Source: Hyalella azteca (lineage: Eukaryota; Arthropoda; Malacostraca; Amphipoda; Hyalellidae). From it: a stretch of DNA of 64,000 nucleotides. Positions 61,101 to 64,000 of this stretch are shown in pieces. The notes under the pieces are model-generated. The model saw nothing but the letters and a program-made list of their open reading frames with translations, was not told where the DNA came from and did not search any database. The DNA lies in assembly GCF_000764305.2 (NCBI RefSeq), contig NW_025941278.1, positions 124,001-188,000 on the forward strand, given 5' to 3'. The translations under genes and the position numbers were made by a program. Positions within the stretch are counted from its first letter, which is position 1. Each line of letters starts with the position of its first letter.

Positions 61101-61680
61101 AAATTACTTTGCTCCGTTAATATTATGATTAAAAATCAATTTGTTTAATCAATTTCATAAAATACTCACCGCAGCATGAACGGCGAACGCGAGCGGGCGA
61201 ACGGCTTGGAACGTCTGACAAAGAAATGCTTTGGCTGCGGTCATAGCACGTCGAGCAACAGGTCGAACAACTGCCGGCTGAGCGCTGAGGGCTGCCATAC
61301 GGAGAGTGTCGGCAAGATCTGTACGGGGAATACGATCTCCTCGATGGGGAATAGGATTGACGTACGGGAGAGGAGTAACTTTGAGGGGAATACTGCTGTG
61401 ACGTCGAGAGATGCTTGCGACTAGGGGAGTGAGATAAATACTTGGATCCCGACGATGACGAATACCGACGTCGCGTAGGAGATGAATCTTTGTATCGGGA
61501 AGAAGACGATCTTGCTTCGTCTTCACGGATTGGAGATGGACAGCAAGATCCAGAGCAACAGGTTGTGTCGGGCTTTGATAGCTCTGGAGTGACGCGGTAA
61601 TCATCGCTGTACGAAGAGCGATGGTCACGCGATGACCGACCGCCTCCTTTGTACGAAGAAGAGGAAGGCTGTCTAACCAT
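45044..61680 (-). CDS. TKL/MAP3K-like protein kinase with Arg/Ser-rich arms, spliced
   Basis: Twelve exons in transcript order: 61170-61680, 51869-52047, 50109-50527, 49667-49853, 49270-49430, 48842-48932, 48376-48500, 47998-48136, 47319-47444, 47013-47116, 46502-46596 and 45044-46158. Every phase matches and the total is 1,083 codons. The kinase domain spans residues about 397-655. Visible are the glycine loop [11 protein letters not shown] (404-414), Lys424 (VAVK), probable helix-C Glu441, HLDLKSMN (519-526; Asp521), DFG 539-541, GTPAWMAPE (559-567), Asp579 and Arg641. All catalytic residues are present, so it should be active on Ser/Thr. The usual HRD Arg is Leu, as in Mos. The N-terminal arm is Ser/Tyr/Arg-rich with Cys clusters and the C-terminal arm is a basic RS/REK-rich tail. 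No orthologue name is recognised and the substrate is unknown. Confidence 0.92.
46502..46596 (-). CDS. Kinase exon 11
   Basis: Encodes [20 protein letters not shown] and [11 protein letters not shown], a charged helix after the kinase domain. The acceptor is CCTCTGCAG and the donor GTAATT, phase 1. Confidence 0.88.
47013..47116 (-). CDS. Kinase exon 10
   Basis: Encodes [20 protein letters not shown] and the linker to PPLAR. The first residues finish the last kinase helix (FAE|VLGALEE). Confidence 0.88.
47319..47444 (-). CDS. Kinase exon 9 (subdomains X-XI)
   Basis: Encodes [14 protein letters not shown] and [17 protein letters not shown]. The W-x6-RPSF motif is typical of TKL kinases. Confidence 0.95.
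47998..48136 (-). CDS. Kinase exon 8 (activation segment end)
   Basis: Encodes [20 protein letters not shown], then [13 protein letters not shown] and PFRGYDVLQ. The donor GTCTGG is weak, but it is the only one keeping both phase and kinase alignment. Confidence 0.93.
48376..48500 (-). CDS. Kinase exon 7 (catalytic loop and DFG)
   Basis: Encodes [20 protein letters not shown], then [11 protein letters not shown]. It holds the unusual HLD triplet and a normal DFG. Confidence 0.95.
48842..48932 (-). CDS. Kinase exon 6 (helix E)
   Basis: Encodes [20 protein letters not shown] and [10 protein letters not shown], the canonical helix that leads to the catalytic loop. Confidence 0.93.
49270..49430 (-). 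CDS. Kinase exon 5 (helix C and hinge)
   Basis: Encodes [28 protein letters not shown] and the hinge [18 protein letters not shown]. The end at GTCAGA is set by phase with the next exon; the donor is not consensus. Confidence 0.92.
49667..49853 (-). CDS. Kinase exon 4 (glycine loop)
   Basis: Starts with [16 protein letters not shown], a short coiled-coil-like linker. It then gives [20 protein letters not shown] and VAVKELKL. Donor GTACGG, phase 0. Confidence 0.94.
50109..50527 (-). CDS. Kinase exon 3 (Cys/His cluster)
   Basis: Residues 231-369. It contains C298-x2-C301-x6-H308-x6-C315-C316, which could bind zinc, within Ser/Arg/Lys-rich sequence. Acceptor TTCACAG, donor GTAAGT, phase 2. Confidence 0.88.
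51869..52047 (-). CDS. Kinase exon 2
   Basis: Encodes [20 protein letters not shown] and then [11 protein letters not shown] to EEHAKM. It starts with two bases that complete Asp with the last base of exon 1. The phase-0 donor GTGCGT was chosen because it matches exon 3. It is separated from exon 1 by a 9.1-kb intron, so an intervening exon cannot be fully excluded. Confidence 0.82.
56180..56480 (+). repeat. 178-bp-period tandem duplication
   Basis: About 123 bp (AAAATTATTTATTCTGTCA to TTTGTAGCAGAC) occurs at 56180-56302 and again at 56358-56480. The second copy runs into CAGACAGACACAGACAGAC. It may be a transposon tail; no coding is evident. Confidence 0.8.
59633..59640 (+). promoter_or_regulatory. 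Isolated TATA box-like sequence
   Basis: TATAAAAG followed by GGCTGGG is a strong TATA match, and a CTTAGTGA word lies about 15 bases downstream. No + strand gene follows within the intron, so this may be chance or an undetected short transcript. Confidence 0.2.
60712..60822 (-). CDS. Possible small exon in the first kinase intron (tentative)
   Basis: After TATTTCAG at 60823-60830 an open frame reads [35 protein letters not shown] and a stop. Alternatively it stops at a weak donor at 60742. Its acidic Ser-rich composition looks coding. Its phase does not join exon 1 (needs phase 0, exon 1 ends phase 1) or exon 2, so it is not in the main model. It could be an alternative last exon, part of a nested gene, or chance. 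Confidence 0.25.
61170..61680 (-). CDS. Kinase exon 1 (Ser/Tyr/Arg-rich N-terminus)
   Basis: Begins [19 protein letters not shown] at 61680 and ends phase 1 at GTGAGT. It contains CC-x3-CC at 41-47, a run of SYSP/SPSR repeats and C138-x2-CC-x2-C145. A possible acceptor (CAATCAG, about 61695) 15 bases before the ATG suggests an upstream noncoding exon. Confidence 0.85.
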
Positions 61681-64000
61681 TGTAACTTTTCTTGTCTGAT
61701 TGTTATGAATAGTATTTCAACAATTATACGGTAAGTTCATCCAAATCCACTCTGAATGATATTTCAGTAGTATGATATTAAAAATAAATTTTCTGATTCT
61801 TTGTTCAAACAGTCGTAAGTACCGTACATTGTTTAGTTCATCTTCTATTTTCAATTTCAGCAATATCATAGAAAAACATCTACAGGTTGAGTCATCACCA
61901 GCCACTGATACTTTAATCAAGGCACGCTGAAAATAAATTATTTAGACCCTATTGAAATATAGAGACTTAAGTTCATATATTTAGAATTACGTAAAACAAG
62001 AAAACAAAAAAGAATACAGTGTACGACAGGAATTCTTTCTAACCCAGCTTCTAAAAAAGTTGAACAGCTATTAATTTACATTTTCATCGAGTAATTGAGG
62101 TAAAAAGCGAAGTTAATTTGACCCAATATGACCTAAATTATTTGCTCTTGTGTACGAGGTGCCGTAACATTTAATTCTAATGGCTTCTGAATTGACTTTA
62201 TACAACCTGTAAATAAACTAAATAGCCATTTCAACAGTAACATGCAATGGGATGCAAAGAATCGAGCGAAAACGTAGCGGACTGGATGAATTTTACATTC
62301 ATAAATCATATCAACGTGAAATACTAATGTCACTATATAGATATACTTGATTGAACTTTAAAATTATTTACATTCAAACTATTTTTCATGAACCAACTCA
62401 ATTATAAATCATATAGATTTCCTACTGCTTAGTATTCTTTAATTTAATGGTATAGGAAGCTTGTTCCATCTACCCGGACGTTTTCCACGTGGAAAATATC
62501 ATAACTTCCTTCCCGGGCTGGAAGAAAAACGTTGTCCACATAACGCGCCACAATGAGAGTGCAAAGAGAAAACTGCGTAGAGTTGACCTACTTTTTTCGG
62601 GAGTACGAAGAGACAAAGAAAGCAACTTTCATAGGTCGTTGCATAATAAGCATCCTATAGGCTCCAGTGAACTCAATCTATCTGCCTAATGAACGAAACA
62701 AAAATTATCTCAAAATGCATTCTACAGATAGAAATATATTTCTTGCGTAGTTGAAAAATAAAATTTTCAAGGTTTAGATTACGTACCATCAACTGGGTAA
62801 TCTGGCCCTTGTCTACGTATAATTACACCTTTTTTCCTTTTCGAATTAGTAGCATACATAGGATCAATTTAACGGAATGACTGATAAAGGATTGAGAAAA
62901 CCCAAGTAAATTAAAAAAACGATACATCATCAAAAAACCGAATGAGGCCGATAAAAGCACAACGAACCTATGTGACTAACTGTCCACGTCTCCACGACAA
63001 TCAGATCCTCGTGGTATTTTTTTTAATCACATCAATTGACCCAATACTTACTGGCCCAGCCAGTTTCGGAACGGAGCAATGACCTCCTTTTGGGACCACA
63101 AGAAAACGTTAAATCCTGCCAATCAACCCAGTCATTAAAAACGAAAATTTGAAACTTTTTCAGCCGGAATAAATGTAACTACAGAGTGTACGTACGGTAA
63201 TTGACCAATTTGACCTAATTCATTCGGTAAGGATTTGAATGTAAACAAAGCTGAATATCACTAACTTGACTTTTTACTGGAGTTTCTTGGAGCATACAAA
63301 TTAATTTAACGCGCAAGTTATCTCTAAAGTTCTAATGATGTCATTAATAGTAAGAAACATGAGGGATCTGGCAATATAATTGCATATGATCTAAGTTATA
63401 CATAAGCCTACAAGTCAAGAACGCCAAATAATAATTATTCCACCCTTGGGAGAAAAATACAAGTGCGAAGTATTGGGCAAGACAGCCCCTTCAACATTGA
63501 TTGTCAAAACTATTTTCATACGTGGTAATGAAGCATCCATAAAACCCGAGGCAAAAGGTTCACTATCTCTATGTTTAATATAGGTACGTTTATTATTTGA
63601 CGAATTGCGTATACGATAACAATTTAGCGCCGAGATATTCATGACGAAATAATCATTCCGAGTAAGTAAGAAAATAACAAAGTTGTAACAAACTTTGAAC
63701 ACAGTAATAACTCATTCTTTAAGGTCGGGTATTCGCATTTTAATTGTTTCATAATGAGCGGTAGGATTTAATTACCGGTAAGTTAAATCGTACTCGTATA
63801 TTATGATTTGGTTGGGAAAATAATCCAAATTAACCGACCGAATAACTTCTCCAATTAAAAACCGAAAAGATAAGCTATCATCTCAAGACATTCATGTGTT
63901 TTTTATATTAAATGTACATCCAAAATAAATCATCCCAATTAATTTATGTGCTCCAACTAACAGACGGTGATATGCTCGTAATTCACTTCCGACGTGACGA
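61681..64000. other. Upstream of the kinase gene, no gene seen
   Basis: This AT-rich stretch should include the kinase 5'UTR and promoter, but no core promoter could be assigned. Frames at 62133-62333, 62489-62689 and 63415-63702 have no family match. Confidence 0.5.

Larger units (their letters stand above)
52048..61169. other. First coding intron of the kinase gene
   Basis: A 9.1-kb, mostly AT-rich intron with a diverged tandem duplication (56180-56480), a TATA-like word at 59633 and a possible minus-strand exon at 60743-60822. Frames at 53529-53774, 54534-54773, 56005-56352, 58717-59174 and others match no family. Confidence 0.6.

Overview
The window is nuclear DNA from a eukaryote and looks like an arthropod, possibly a crustacean. 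The genes are split by GT-AG introns, the background is AT-rich, and the intergenic DNA is full of mariner, hAT and IS630/Tc1-type elements, fold-back repeats and minisatellites. The taxon is an inference and no species is claimed. Three spliced protein genes can be rebuilt from exon reading frames whose splice phases match. No RNA gene, CRISPR array or bacterial operon was seen.

Layout. (1) Positions 1-2100 have no gene but hold a 22-bp hairpin at 532-587. An internally deleted IS630/Tc1-like element lies at 2101-3090. (2) A glucoside-xylosyltransferase-like gene (GT8 family, GXYLT type) runs on the + strand from 4708 to 11935. One early exon is unresolved, and a relic of a second copy lies just upstream. 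Its introns contain a mariner fold-back element broken by a hAT element with a perfect 8-bp target duplication, and a second mariner fold-back element. (3) Positions 12-29.9 kb are a repeat-rich gene desert. It holds a fold-back element with AGGTTAGG motifs, a LINE reverse-transcriptase fragment running into a 19-bp minisatellite, two further minisatellite fields, a 1-kb fold-back element, an 82-bp triplication and a short MITE. (4) Positions 30008-39405 (+) carry a six-exon gene of 1,497 codons that ends in a CDYL/ECI2-type crotonase fold. Its long Ser-rich N-terminal region has two AT-hook-like motifs and no visible chromodomain. (5) Positions 45044-61680 (-) carry a twelve-exon gene of 1,083 codons. 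It encodes a TKL/MAP3K-like kinase domain between Arg/Ser-rich, Cys-cluster-bearing arms. (6) The rest, including the 9.1-kb first kinase intron and the last 2.3 kb, has no convincing gene.

The genes do not form a pathway. The first should act in the secretory pathway on glycoproteins such as Notch-type EGF repeats. The second should be nuclear and chromatin-associated. The third is a predicted kinase whose disordered arms resemble splicing-speckle or cytoskeletal scaffold proteins. The best leads are the HLD-type kinase with its unusual arms, the AT-hook crotonase that keeps an isomerase-type glutamate, and the repeated conversion of mariner elements into fold-back forms.
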